Source of the DNA: Sulfuricella sp. | GTDB lineage: Bacteria; Pseudomonadota; Gammaproteobacteria; Burkholderiales; Sulfuricellaceae | Assembly (NCBI GenBank): GCA_019911785.1 | Contig: JAIOJM010000393.1 | Coordinates: 1-8,144 of the forward strand | Length of the DNA stretch: 8,144 nt | Reading direction: 5' to 3' | Shown: positions 1-6,995 of the stretch, one piece after another | How positions within the stretch are numbered: position 1 is the first letter of the stretch | Layout of the letters: every line of letters starts with the position of its first letter | Program-made: the position numbers and the translations under genes | The notes under the pieces: model-generated | What the model was told of the DNA's origin: nothing | Seen by the model: the letters and a program-made list of their open reading frames with translations, nothing else | Database searches by the model: none

Positions 1-1143
1 CGGCACCAGCAGCTGCTCCAGGATCAAGGGCTCGATCCGCAACAGCGCGCGCTCCTTCGTGATCAGGCCTTCCTGGAACATTTCCACCGAGGTGCGCACC
101 ATGGCGCGGGCGTTCATCTTGCCGTTGCGGGTTTGCAGGCAATAGAGCGTGCCTTTCTCGATGGTGAACTCGAAATCCTGCACCTCGTGGTAATGCGATT
201 CCAGCCGGTTGTGCAGCTCCATCAGCTGATCGTAGATATCCGGCATTTCGTCGGCCATTTCGGCGATCGGCTTGGGCGTGCGGATACCGGCCACCACGTC
301 CTCGCCCTGGGCGTTGGTGAGGTATTCGCCGTAGATCAGGTTCTCGCCGGTGCCGGGGTTGCGGGTAAAGCCCACACCCGTGCCTGAATCGTTGCCCATG
401 TTGCCGAACACCATGGTGCAGACGTTGACCGCGGTGCCGTTGGCCTGCTCTTTGGTGATCCTGAACTGCTTGCGGTAGTCCACCGCGCGCTTGCCCGACC
501 AGGAGCGGAAAACCGCCCCCACCGAGATTTCCAGTTGCTCGTAAGGGTCCTGGGGGAAAGGCTTGCCGCTGTGGCGCTCGACGATGGCGAGAAACTCTCC
601 GGCCAGCTCCTTGAGGTGTTCGGCAGTCAGGTCCACGTCCAGCGGTGCGCCGTATTTTCTCTTGATCGCCGCCATCCGCTCATCGAAATGCTCGTCGCCG
701 ATCCCCAGCGCGATCTTGCCGAACAACTGGATAAAGCGGCGATAGGCATCGTAGGCGAAGCGCTCGTTGCCGGTCTGCTTGATCAGCCCCTGCAGCGAAG
801 CCTCGTTGAGGCCGAGGTTGAGGATGGTGTCCATCATCCCCGGCATCGACATCGCCGAGCCGGAACGCACCGAAACCAGCAGGGGATTTTCGCCGCTGCC
901 GAAGCCCTTGCTGGTCTTCTCTTCCAGCGCCTGCATGTGATTTTTGATCTCTTCCATCAGTCCGTCCGGCAGCTGGTTCTTTTCCAGATAGGCCAGGCAG
1001 GCCTCGGTGGTGATGGTAAAACCCGGCGGCACGTTCAGCCCGATCTGCGTCATCTCGCACAGATTGGCGCCCTTGCCGCCCAACAGCATCTTGTTTTTGC
1101 CGTCGCCTTCTTCGAAGGCGTAAATATACTTTTTCCCGCTCAT
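1..1143 (-). CDS. ppdK: Pyruvate phosphate dikinase, N-terminal part (cut by window edge)
   Basis: This enzyme interconverts pyruvate + ATP + Pi and phosphoenolpyruvate + AMP + PPi in the cytoplasm, linking glycolysis and gluconeogenesis. The frame is open for 381 codons from the ATG at 1143 to the left edge. The family is usually about 870-900 residues, so only the nucleotide-binding half is visible; the phosphohistidine swivel domain and the C-terminal PEP/pyruvate barrel lie outside. Visible family motifs are GGKGANLCEM (residues 22-31, K24), SVRSGSAMSMPGMMDT (91-106, R93), the segment NDSGTGVGFTRNPGTGE (251-267), and QDFEFTIEKGTLYCLQTRNG (322-341). In that last block D323, E325 and Q337 match the ATP/Mg ligands known for PPDK. 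The long insert after residue 100 and the FTRNP segment separate it from PEP synthase and Enzyme I. AAGGGG at 1157-1152 lies 8 nt before the ATG and supports this start. Upstream is a long AT-rich intergenic stretch. Identification is firm; the physiological direction (PEP synthesis or pyruvate formation) cannot be read from the sequence. Confidence 0.96.
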   Translation of the reverse strand, partial: MSGKKYIYAFEEGDGKNKMLLGGKGANLCEMTQIGLNVPPGFTITTEACLAYLEKNQLPDGLMEEIKNHMQALEEKTSKGFGSGENPLLVSVRSGSAMSMPGMMDTILNLGLNEASLQGLIKQTGNERFAYDAYRRFIQLFGKIALGIGDEHFDERMAAIKRKYGAPLDVDLTAEHLKELAGEFLAIVERHSGKPFPQDPYEQLEISVGAVFRSWSGKRAVDYRKQFRITKEQANGTAVNVCTMVFGNMGNDSGTGVGFTRNPGTGENLIYGEYLTNAQGEDVVAGIRTPKPIAEMADEMPDIYDQLMELHNRLESHYHEVQDFEFTIEKGTLYCLQTRNGKMNARAMVRTSVEMFQEGLITKERALLRIEPLILEQLLVP

Positions 1144-1286
1144 GGCCGACGCCCCTTAAAATTTTTATGGGAATATAGACGAAATAAATGATATCACGAG
1201 CTCAAAGAAAAATGCGCCCGACTAAAGCACCTCAACTAATTCTCATCGAAAATATAAGCCAGAAATAAGAAGAAACAGAGATCGTG

Positions 1287-1306
1287 AATATAATTTTTCT
1301 TATATT
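1287..1306. repeat. AT-only inverted repeat, 7-bp arms
   Basis: AATATAA (1287-1293) and TTATATT (1300-1306) are perfect inverted copies separated by TTTTTC. The element sits in the centre of the AT-rich island. On the minus strand it lies about 150 nt upstream of the ppdK start. It may be a protein-binding site, or chance in such low-complexity sequence; an RNA hairpin of A-U pairs only would be weak. Confidence 0.3.
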
Positions 1307-1551
1307 ATTCAATATATAAAGAAATTACAAAGCAAAACAAAAACATCATTATTTATCTAACTCATTTATATAACATATCTATCAGTTAATTTGCACACTG
1401 AGTACGGTTCTGAGGCATTTACCTTCCGGGATAGATCGCACGCACAGAGACAATGACGCTTCTGTATTTATAGTGCAGCCTGGAAAAGATTTGTTGTTAA
1501 TGAGTTTCAGGTTCATTATTGCAGCGCAACGATCATAGGCTGGCCGTATCC

Positions 1552-1557
1552 TATAAT
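1552..1557 (+). promoter_or_regulatory. Candidate sigma-70 -10 box for the pentapeptide gene
   Basis: A perfect TATAAT lies 77 nt upstream of the pentapeptide gene's ATG and would start transcription near 1564, giving a leader of about 70 nt. No good -35 hexamer is present at 16-18 bp spacing (ACGATC at 1529-1534 for 17 bp), and there is no TG extension. If used, the promoter is probably weak or activator-dependent. The leader contains a small hairpin, CGCCT (1574-1578) with AGGCG (1584-1588) around a 5-nt loop. Confidence 0.4.
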
Positions 1558-1623
1558 TCAGGCATGAGAAATTCGCCTTCGCGAGGCGCACTGGTTCGTC
1601 AGGGGAAACAAAACATCGCCGCC

Positions 1624-1629
1624 AGGAGG
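1624..1629 (+). promoter_or_regulatory. Consensus ribosome binding site
   Basis: AGGAGG at 1624-1629 lies 5 nt before the ATG at 1635. It is the strongest Shine-Dalgarno sequence before an annotated gene in this window. It fixes the start of the pentapeptide gene, and therefore confirms that the signal peptide is part of the product. Confidence 0.8.
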
Positions 1630-1634
1630 CCGCC

Positions 1635-2390
1635 ATGTCCATTAAACTCTTACAGATGGCCCTGTTTGCCCTGGGGCTTGCGTCGATCTCCGTAACGGCG
1701 GGGCCGATCGCCGATCGCTGCGCCAACCTTGTCCCCGCCGCCGATCTTTCCGCTTGCGACCTCTCGGGCCGTTCCCTCACCGGAATCGACCTCTCCGGCG
1801 CAAAGCTTGAAAATGCCAATCTGCGTGGAACTCGACTTGACGGCGCCGATCTGCGCAGCGCCAACCTGAAATGGGCAAACCTCCGCCGCGCCAGCCTGCG
1901 CAATGCCGATCTCAGGGAAGCGGATTTATTCCATGCCACTTTTGATGAGGCGAACATGAGTGGCGCGCGCGTCGGCAAGGCCTATCTTTTCGGCACCAAC
2001 CTCATTAACACCCGTGCAACCGGCGCAGATTTCTCCGGTGCCTATCTCAAGGACGTACTGATGGAAGGGATCGACCTGTCTGGTGGTTCCCTGGCGGATA
2101 CCTACATGCTGCGTGGAGTGATTACCGGGGGGAAGTTCGTGAACACCAACCTCTCCCACGCCGACTTGACCGGGGCAGCGGCTGAAGCCTGCGATTTTAC
2201 CAATGCCGACCTCTCGGGAACCCGCCTCCTGGGCGCATCGCTGCGTGGCGCCATGTTCAAGAACACCAAGCTGAAGGGCGCCGACTTCTCCAACGCAGAC
2301 CTGTTCAACGCCGTCTTCGATGGCGCCCACGATCTGCCTCCGTCGCTGATGGAGGCGGTGGAGAGGCGGTTTGGCTTCAAGCCGGAATGA
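1635..2390 (+). CDS. Exported pentapeptide-repeat protein
   Basis: This is a 251-residue protein predicted to enter the Sec pathway. Residues 1-22 form a typical signal peptide: K4, a hydrophobic core at about 5-18, and a VTA/G cleavage site after A22. C29 is not in a lipobox, so a soluble periplasmic or secreted product is likely. From residue 38 to 228 every fifth residue is the central position of an A(D/N)LxX-type pentapeptide, giving 39 repeats in one unbroken register. The centre is Leu in most, otherwise Phe, Met, Val, Ile or Ala. The i-2 position is mainly Ala, Thr or Gly, with C41 and C186 also placed there. By family knowledge this folds as a right-handed quadrilateral beta-helix, here about 9.75 coils. 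Residues 234-251 look like a C-terminal helical cap. Mature charge is near neutral (about 28 acidic, 25 basic). The gene converges on parC. Qnr/MfpA topoisomerase-binding proteins share the fold but are cytoplasmic, so that function is not assigned. The molecular role is unknown. Confidence 0.93.
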   Translation: MSIKLLQMALFALGLASISVTAGPIADRCANLVPAADLSACDLSGRSLTGIDLSGAKLENANLRGTRLDGADLRSANLKWANLRRASLRNADLREADLFHATFDEANMSGARVGKAYLFGTNLINTRATGADFSGAYLKDVLMEGIDLSGGSLADTYMLRGVITGGKFVNTNLSHADLTGAAAEACDFTNADLSGTRLLGASLRGAMFKNTKLKGADFSNADLFNAVFDGAHDLPPSLMEAVERRFGFKPE

Positions 2391-2410
2391 TCCTAGAAAA
2401 AATTATTGAA

Positions 2411-2437
2411 CCTCCGCGTCCTCTGCGTCCTCTGCGG
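2411..2437. repeat. Three tandem 9-bp units, CCTCTGCGT type
   Basis: The units are CCTCCGCGT (2411-2419), CCTCTGCGT (2420-2428) and CCTCTGCGG (2429-2437). Each adjacent pair differs by one base. The block lies only in intergenic DNA. Short repeats of this flavour are familiar to me from intergenic regions of environmental proteobacterial genomes, but this is recall and not a search. The function is unknown. Confidence 0.7.
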
Positions 2438-2453
2438 TGAATCGCCGTTTTTT
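2435..2453 (+). terminator. Weak candidate Rho-independent terminator
   Basis: CGGT (2435-2438) can pair with GCCG (2444-2447), including one G-T pair, around a GAATC loop, and six T follow at 2448-2453. It would end the pentapeptide transcript 45 nt after its stop codon. The stem is only 4-5 bp, shorter than a typical intrinsic terminator, so its strength is doubtful. Confidence 0.35.
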
Positions 2454-2465
2454 GGTTGAAGTCTA

Positions 2466-4847
2466 TTAATTATTGCCCCTGGTCGCCTGAATACCCTCGA
2501 CCTTCAGGTTGACCAGCTTACCCTTGCGCGCGCGCTTGGCCACCTCGAACTGCGGCGCATCCTCGACCGATCGACCGCGCCTGACCCCCTTCAGAATCAG
2601 CAAATCTGCAAAAACGCCAACGAGCTTCAGACCTTCGCCCTTCTCCAGGCCCATCAGGATCACTCCGCGGCCCTTCGGCATTTGCTTGACCTCGCTCAGA
2701 GGAAACACCAGCAGCTTATCGCCGCTAGACACGCAAGCCACGTAAAGCTGGCTGCCTTTTTGCATCCTGGCCGGAGGCAACACCTGTTCGCCCTCCTCCA
2801 GCGTCATCAGCAGCTTGCCGCCCTTCTGGCGCGATGCCATGTCCGCGACGGTGGCGACAAAACCGTATCCACCGGAATTCGACAACAGCACCCGGTCTCC
2901 CGCCTGCCCGGTCAGGGCGCTGACGATCTTGGTGCCGGGCTGCAGGCCCACCACCGAGCCGGCAGGCACGCCGTCGCCCTTGCCGCCGGGAACCTGCGAG
3001 GCGGTAATGGTGTAGGCGCGCCCGTCCGAGCCGAGCAGGATCACCGCATCGGGGGAGCGGCACTCGATCGCGACAAACAGTTTGTCGCCCTCCTTGAAAG
3101 AGAGCGTGGCCAGGTCGATGCCGTGCCCTTGGCGCTGGCGCAGCCAGCCCTTCTCGGACAGGATGACGGTCACCGGCTCATCCAGCACGGCGGCTTCGGA
3201 CAGCGAGGCGCGCCTTTCCGGCTGGATCAGGGTGCGCCGGTCGTCGCCGAACTTCCTGGTATCCTCGCGGATTTCCCTGGCGACCAGGGATTTCATCCGG
3301 GCCGGGCTGGCCAGCAGGGATTCCAGCTTGGCGCGCTCCTTCATCAGCTCGGCGATTTCCTGCTCGATCTTGATGCCTTCCAGCCGCGACAGCTGGCGCA
3401 GGCGGATTTCCAGGATGTCGTCGGCCTGCCGCTCGGACAGCGAATATCGGGCGATCAAGGCCGGCTTCGGTTCGTCGGATTCGCGAATCAGCCGGATCAC
3501 CTCGTCGATGTTCAGGAAAACGATGTGCCGCCCCTCCAGGATATGGACGCGGTCGTTGACCTTGCCGAGGCGGTGGCCCAGGCGCCTTTCCACCGTCGCA
3601 ATCCTGAACTGGCACCATTCCGAAAAGATCGTGTAGAGCGATTTCTGCATCGGGTTGCCGTCCAAGCCAACCTGTACAAGGTTGAACGATACCGTGGTTT
3701 CCAGGCTGGTGTAGGCGAGCAGGGTGCGGGCGAACTCGTCGCGGTCGATGCGCGAGCTTTTCGGCCCGAACACGATGCGCACCGACTGCTCCTTGTCGGA
3801 CTCGTCGCGTGCCGTATCGAGCAGGGACAGCAGCAAAGTCTTGGTCTGCGTCTGCCCCTGGTCGATGGCCTTCTTGCCGAGCTTGGGCTGGGGGTTGGTC
3901 AGGGCCTCGATTTCCGACAGCACTTTTGCCGCCGAAGCACCGGGCGGCAGTTCCGTGATCACCATCTGCCACTGCCCGCGCGCCATCTCCTCGAACACGT
4001 AGCGCGCGCGTACCGCGATCGAGCCGCGGCCGCTGGCGTAGGCATTGCGGATTTCCTGCGGGCTGGAAAGGATCTGGCCGCCGCCGGGGAAATCCGGCCC
4101 GGGGATCATGTCGAGCATCTGCGCTTCGGTAAATGTGGGCGACTCGATCATCGTCGCCGCCACTTCGCATACCTCGCGCAGGTTGTGCGGAGGCACCTCG
4201 GTGGCGATCCCCACGCCGATGCCGGATGCGCCGTTGAGCAGCAGAAAAGGCAGGCGCGCCGGCAGCACCACGGGTTCCTCGAAGGAGCCGTCGTAATTCT
4301 GGCGGAAGGCGACCGTGCCATGGTCCAGCTCGGCCAGCAACAGCTGCGCGATCGGCGTCAGCCGCACTTCCGTGTAGCGCATCGCCGCAGCCGAATCGCC
4401 GTCCAGACTGCCGAAGTTGCCCTGCCCGTCGATCAGCGGGTAGCGCAGCGAGAAATCCTGCGCCATGCGCACCGCCGCCTCGTACACCGCGCTGTCGCCG
4501 TGCGGGTGGTATTTACCGATCACGTCGCCGACGATGCGCGCCGACTTTTTGTGCGGCTTGTCCCACTCGTTGCCCATCTCGCGCATGGCGTAGAGAATGC
4601 GCCGCTGCACCGGCTTCTGCCCGTCGCGCACGTCGGGGATGGCGCGCGATTTGGACACCGCCATCGCATAGGCAAGATAAGCCGCCTTGGCATAGTCCGC
4701 CAGGTCGTCCTGCGGCTCATCGGCGGGCGGTTCGGCGGGCATCTCCGGCGGCTCCGGGGGCTGCCCGGCAAGCGCCATATCCTCGTCCGGCAGCGCTTCC
4801 AGCTGCTCGAAAAGATCGGGGGTGAGGTTGTCTATTTCGTCCTTCAT
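2466..4847 (-). CDS. parC: DNA topoisomerase IV subunit A
   Basis: ParC is the DNA-cleaving and rejoining subunit of topoisomerase IV (ParC2ParE2), which unlinks replicated chromosomes and relaxes supercoils. The protein is 793 residues (E. coli ParC 752). The breakage-reunion domain begins around residue 52 ([13 protein letters not shown]) and includes [14 protein letters not shown] (75-88), [14 protein letters not shown] (111-124) and the active-site AAMRYTE with R157-Y158. S119 and E123, equivalent to E. coli Ser80 and Glu84, are the residues of fluoroquinolone-sensitive enzymes. A tower/coiled-coil region follows, including [19 protein letters not shown]. The C-terminal pinwheel starts at about 540 and includes SRQKGGKLL, reminiscent of a GyrA box. 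ParC is favoured over GyrA by the parE neighbour and the resemblance to Neisseria ParC. Residues 1-50 are an unusual acidic, proline-rich extension. The start has only a weak GAGA-type ribosome binding site; ATG codons for residues 24 or 36 are alternatives. parE lies 65 nt upstream, so the two are probably co-transcribed. Confidence 0.96.
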   Translation of the reverse strand: MKDEIDNLTPDLFEQLEALPDEDMALAGQPPEPPEMPAEPPADEPQDDLADYAKAAYLAYAMAVSKSRAIPDVRDGQKPVQRRILYAMREMGNEWDKPHKKSARIVGDVIGKYHPHGDSAVYEAAVRMAQDFSLRYPLIDGQGNFGSLDGDSAAAMRYTEVRLTPIAQLLLAELDHGTVAFRQNYDGSFEEPVVLPARLPFLLLNGASGIGVGIATEVPPHNLREVCEVAATMIESPTFTEAQMLDMIPGPDFPGGGQILSSPQEIRNAYASGRGSIAVRARYVFEEMARGQWQMVITELPPGASAAKVLSEIEALTNPQPKLGKKAIDQGQTQTKTLLLSLLDTARDESDKEQSVRIVFGPKSSRIDRDEFARTLLAYTSLETTVSFNLVQVGLDGNPMQKSLYTIFSEWCQFRIATVERRLGHRLGKVNDRVHILEGRHIVFLNIDEVIRLIRESDEPKPALIARYSLSERQADDILEIRLRQLSRLEGIKIEQEIAELMKERAKLESLLASPARMKSLVAREIREDTRKFGDDRRTLIQPERRASLSEAAVLDEPVTVILSEKGWLRQRQGHGIDLATLSFKEGDKLFVAIECRSPDAVILLGSDGRAYTITASQVPGGKGDGVPAGSVVGLQPGTKIVSALTGQAGDRVLLSNSGGYGFVATVADMASRQKGGKLLMTLEEGEQVLPPARMQKGSQLYVACVSSGDKLLVFPLSEVKQMPKGRGVILMGLEKGEGLKLVGVFADLLILKGVRRGRSVEDAPQFEVAKRARKGKLVNLKVEGIQATRGNN

Positions 4848-4862
4848 CTTGTCTCTAATGTT

Positions 4863-4913
4863 TCAGGGTTTACGATCAAATTTGTGGGGAAGGGCGAAGA
4901 GAAACATTGGCAT
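4863..4913 (-). CDS. Possible 16-codon ORF between parE and parC
   Basis: An ATG (4913-4911) overlaps the parE stop as TGATG and opens a frame of 16 codons, MPMFLFALPHKFDRKP, ending in TGA at 4863-4865, 15 nt before the parC ATG. GGAGG (4928-4924), inside the end of parE, lies 10 nt before this ATG. The arrangement resembles translational coupling: ribosomes finishing parE could restart here and be delivered close to the weakly initiated parC. The peptide itself resembles nothing I know. It may equally be chance, since short frames are common. Confidence 0.25.
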   Translation of the reverse strand: MPMFLFALPHKFDRKP

Positions 4914-6883
4914 CACTCGTCTGCCTCCACCAGATGCCCCGCCTCTTCCATCCACGCACGCCTTGAAGCGGCCTCGGACTTTGCCATCAGCTTGTTGAAA
5001 ACTTCCCGGACGTAACCGGTGAAATCGTCCGTCCTCAAGGTCAGCAGGCGGCGTGCATCCGGGTTGAGGGTGGTTTCCCACAGTTGCACCGGGTTCATTT
5101 CGCCCAGGCCCTTGAAGCGCGACACCTGCCACGAGCCCTCGCGCACCTTGTCGGCGCGCAGGCGGTCGAGGGTGCCTTCCAGCTCGCCATCGTCGAGGCA
5201 ATAGAACTTGCGCGCCGGCTTGTTCTTTCCCTGCGCCGGCACGTCCACCCGGTACAGCGGTGGTTGCGCGACGCAGACGCGGCCGGCGCGGATCAGGGCG
5301 GGGAAGTGGCGGTAGAACAGGGTCAGCAGCAGCACCTGGATGTGGCTTCCGTCCACGTCCGCGTCGGCCAGGATGATGACGCGGGCGTAGCGCAGGTTGG
5401 ACATGTCAGGCGTGTCGTCCGGCGCGTGCGGATCGACGCCGAGCGCCACGGCGATGTTGTGGATTTCATTGTTGGCGAAGATGCGGTCGGCCTCGTGCTC
5501 CCAGGTGTTGAGCACCTTGCCGCGCAGGGGCAAAATCGCCTGGGTGTCCTTGTTGCGGCCCTGCTTGGCGGAACCACCGGCGGAATCACCCTCGACCAGG
5601 AACAGCTCGCGCTCTTCCAGGTTGTCGGACTGGCAGTCGGCCAGCTTGCCCGGCAGCACGGCAACGCCGGAGGACTTGCGCTTCTCGATCTTCTGTCCGG
5701 CGCGCTGCCGTGTCTGCGCCGCCCGGATCGAGAGTTCGGCGATTTTTTTCGCCTGTTCCTGGTGTTCGTTGAGCCACAGCTCGAGCGGGTCGCGCACCAT
5801 GGCGGTGACCAAACGCAGCGCATCCCGTGACGACAGCCGTTCCTTGGTCTGCCCCTGGAATTGCGGGTCCAGCATCTTGGTCGAAAGCACGAACGAGATG
5901 CGGCTGAACACGTCGTCAGCGGTGAGCTTGACGCCTTTCGGCAGCAGACCGTGATGATCGATGTAGCTCTTCACCGCGTTGAAGATGCCGTCGCGCAGGC
6001 CCGCTTCGTGGGTGCCGCCGGAGGGCGTGTGGATCAGGTTGACGTAGGACTCGCGCACGATCGGCCCGTCCTCCGTCCAGGTCACCACCCACTCCGCCCC
6101 CTCGCCTTCGGCGAAGGTGTCATGAGAAGCCGGCGCGTACTTGGAGAATTTCCAGAACAACCCGTCGATCAGGTATTCGGACAGCTGCGACCTGAGGTAA
6201 TCGGAAAGCCCGTCCTGGTAAACCCACTCCTTTTCGTCCTTGATCAGCCCGTTCTTGTCCTCGATTTCCAGCCTGACGCGCACACCGGGCAGCAGCACCG
6301 CCTTGGCCTTCAGCACCCGCTCCAGTTGCTGCGGCGGAATCTCGGCAGTGTCGAAATACTGCGCATCCGGCCACACCCGGACGGAGGTACCGGAGGCGCG
6401 CTTGGGCGCGCTGCAGATCAGCGCCAGCGGCTCGACCACGTCGCCGCCGATAAACGCCATGCGGTGGACGCCGCCCTCGCGGGTTACCGTCACTTCGAGC
6501 CGGACCGACAGCGCGTTGGTGACGGAAACGCCGACGCCGTGCAGCCCACCGGAAAACTGGTAAGCCCCGCCGGCCTTCTTGTCGAACTTGCCGCCCGCGT
6601 GCAGCCGCGTATACACCACCTCGACCGTCGACACCCCCTCCTCGGGATGGATGCCGACCGGGATGCCGCGGCCGTCGTCCGTGACCGAAACCGAACCATC
6701 GCCATGCAGCCTCACCGTGATGATCCTGGCGAAACCGGCCAGGGCCTCGTCGGCCGAGTTGTCCACCACCTCGGTGATGATGTGCAGCGGATTGTCCGTG
6801 CGCGTATACATCCCCGGCCGCTGCTTCACCGGCTCCAGGCCACGCAGGACGCGGATGGAAGAATCTGAATAGGTCTTGCTCAT
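4913..6883 (-). CDS. parE: DNA topoisomerase IV subunit B
   Basis: ParE is the ATPase subunit of topoisomerase IV; it closes the N-gate on ATP binding and contributes the TOPRIM metal site used by ParC for cleavage. With the ATG at 6883 the product is 656 residues, near E. coli ParE (630), and its start MSKTYSDSSIRVLRGLEPV aligns with MTQTYNADAIEVLTGLEPV. An upstream GTG at 6904 would add 7 residues but lacks homology support. GHKL ATPase motifs are E38 and N42 (EVVDN), DDGRGIP (69-75) and GGLHGVG (112-118). The transducer lysine K347 is in QTKERLSS. The TOPRIM motifs are EGDSAGG (431-437) and DADVDG (507-512), and RFKGLGEMNP (589-598) is also present. The absence of the large GyrB insert after TOPRIM found in proteobacterial gyrases, together with the parC neighbour, favours ParE over GyrB. 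It is the first gene of the parE-parC pair, divergent from srkA. All catalytic residues appear intact. Confidence 0.96.
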   Translation of the reverse strand: MSKTYSDSSIRVLRGLEPVKQRPGMYTRTDNPLHIITEVVDNSADEALAGFARIITVRLHGDGSVSVTDDGRGIPVGIHPEEGVSTVEVVYTRLHAGGKFDKKAGGAYQFSGGLHGVGVSVTNALSVRLEVTVTREGGVHRMAFIGGDVVEPLALICSAPKRASGTSVRVWPDAQYFDTAEIPPQQLERVLKAKAVLLPGVRVRLEIEDKNGLIKDEKEWVYQDGLSDYLRSQLSEYLIDGLFWKFSKYAPASHDTFAEGEGAEWVVTWTEDGPIVRESYVNLIHTPSGGTHEAGLRDGIFNAVKSYIDHHGLLPKGVKLTADDVFSRISFVLSTKMLDPQFQGQTKERLSSRDALRLVTAMVRDPLELWLNEHQEQAKKIAELSIRAAQTRQRAGQKIEKRKSSGVAVLPGKLADCQSDNLEERELFLVEGDSAGGSAKQGRNKDTQAILPLRGKVLNTWEHEADRIFANNEIHNIAVALGVDPHAPDDTPDMSNLRYARVIILADADVDGSHIQVLLLTLFYRHFPALIRAGRVCVAQPPLYRVDVPAQGKNKPARKFYCLDDGELEGTLDRLRADKVREGSWQVSRFKGLGEMNPVQLWETTLNPDARRLLTLRTDDFTGYVREVFNKLMAKSEAASRRAWMEEAGHLVEADE

Positions 6884-6995
6884 GATTACCGTTCTTGAAA
6901 ACACGAGTTGCTAGCCGCGAATGATAGCGCACAGCCCTCATGGGGGTCTAATTTAAGGCTACAATGTATCCTTTGTTCGACGTCAATCAGCCACA
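6884..6995. promoter_or_regulatory. Divergent parE/srkA promoter region
   Basis: This 112-bp gap must supply promoters for the topoisomerase IV genes (minus) and srkA (plus). On the plus strand TACAAT (6960-6965) is a reasonable -10 box about 31 nt before the GTG, but no good -35 lies 17 bp upstream. On the minus strand TTGACG (6986-6981) resembles a -35, but the sequence 16-18 bp further on is a poor -10. A GACGTC palindrome (6979-6984) overlaps this -35-like hexamer and could be an operator, though a 6-bp palindrome is common by chance. Confidence 0.4.

Larger units (their letters stand above)
1144..1634. other. 491-bp intergenic region with AT-rich island
   Basis: This region separates the divergent starts of ppdK (minus) and the pentapeptide gene (plus), so it should hold both promoters. 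From about 1160 to 1390 it is extremely AT-rich: I counted 23 G/C in the 120 bases 1261-1380 (19%). A 60-base sample inside parC (4441-4500) has 42 G/C (70%). From about 1390 the composition moves back toward the surroundings. I see no gene here. The longest plausible plus-strand reading is a 26-codon frame from 1188 without a ribosome binding site. No tRNA-like fold, riboswitch core or insertion-sequence end was recognised. The island could be an upstream promoter element, a nucleoid-protein target or a remnant of foreign DNA. Confidence 0.6.
2391..2465. other. Convergent spacer between the pentapeptide gene and parC
   Basis: Two converging genes end on either side of this 75-bp spacer, so it should contain terminators for both directions. 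It contains a 9-bp tandem repeat, a short hairpin followed by six T on the plus strand, and a second A/T run near 2397-2403 that reads as a T-run on the minus strand. Confidence 0.5.

Noticed and set aside
535..1191. 218-codon plus-strand frame opposite ppdK
   Set aside because: Shadow of the conserved PPDK frame; no independent coding evidence.
1188..1268. Short plus-strand frame of 26 codons in the AT-rich island
   Set aside because: No ribosome binding site, low-complexity content and no similarity I can recognise.
1382..1978. 198-codon minus-strand frame overlapping the pentapeptide gene
   Set aside because: Its N-terminal half only reflects the five-residue periodicity of the gene on the other strand. 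The remainder (from about 1517 down) has no ribosome binding site and no recognisable homology.
4479..4495. Fluoroquinolone-resistance substitutions in ParC
   Set aside because: S119 and E123, the positions matching E. coli Ser80 and Glu84, carry the sensitive-type residues.
2682..5015. Very long plus-strand open frame (777 codons) antisense to parC
   Set aside because: It lies opposite a clearly conserved gene, has the composition expected of a GC-rich shadow frame (rich in Arg, His, Gln, Ala, Gly), and shows no recognisable domain.
6884..6904. GTG at 6904 as the parE start, adding seven residues
   Set aside because: The ATG at 6883 matches the start of E. coli ParE; the extra residues have no homology support.
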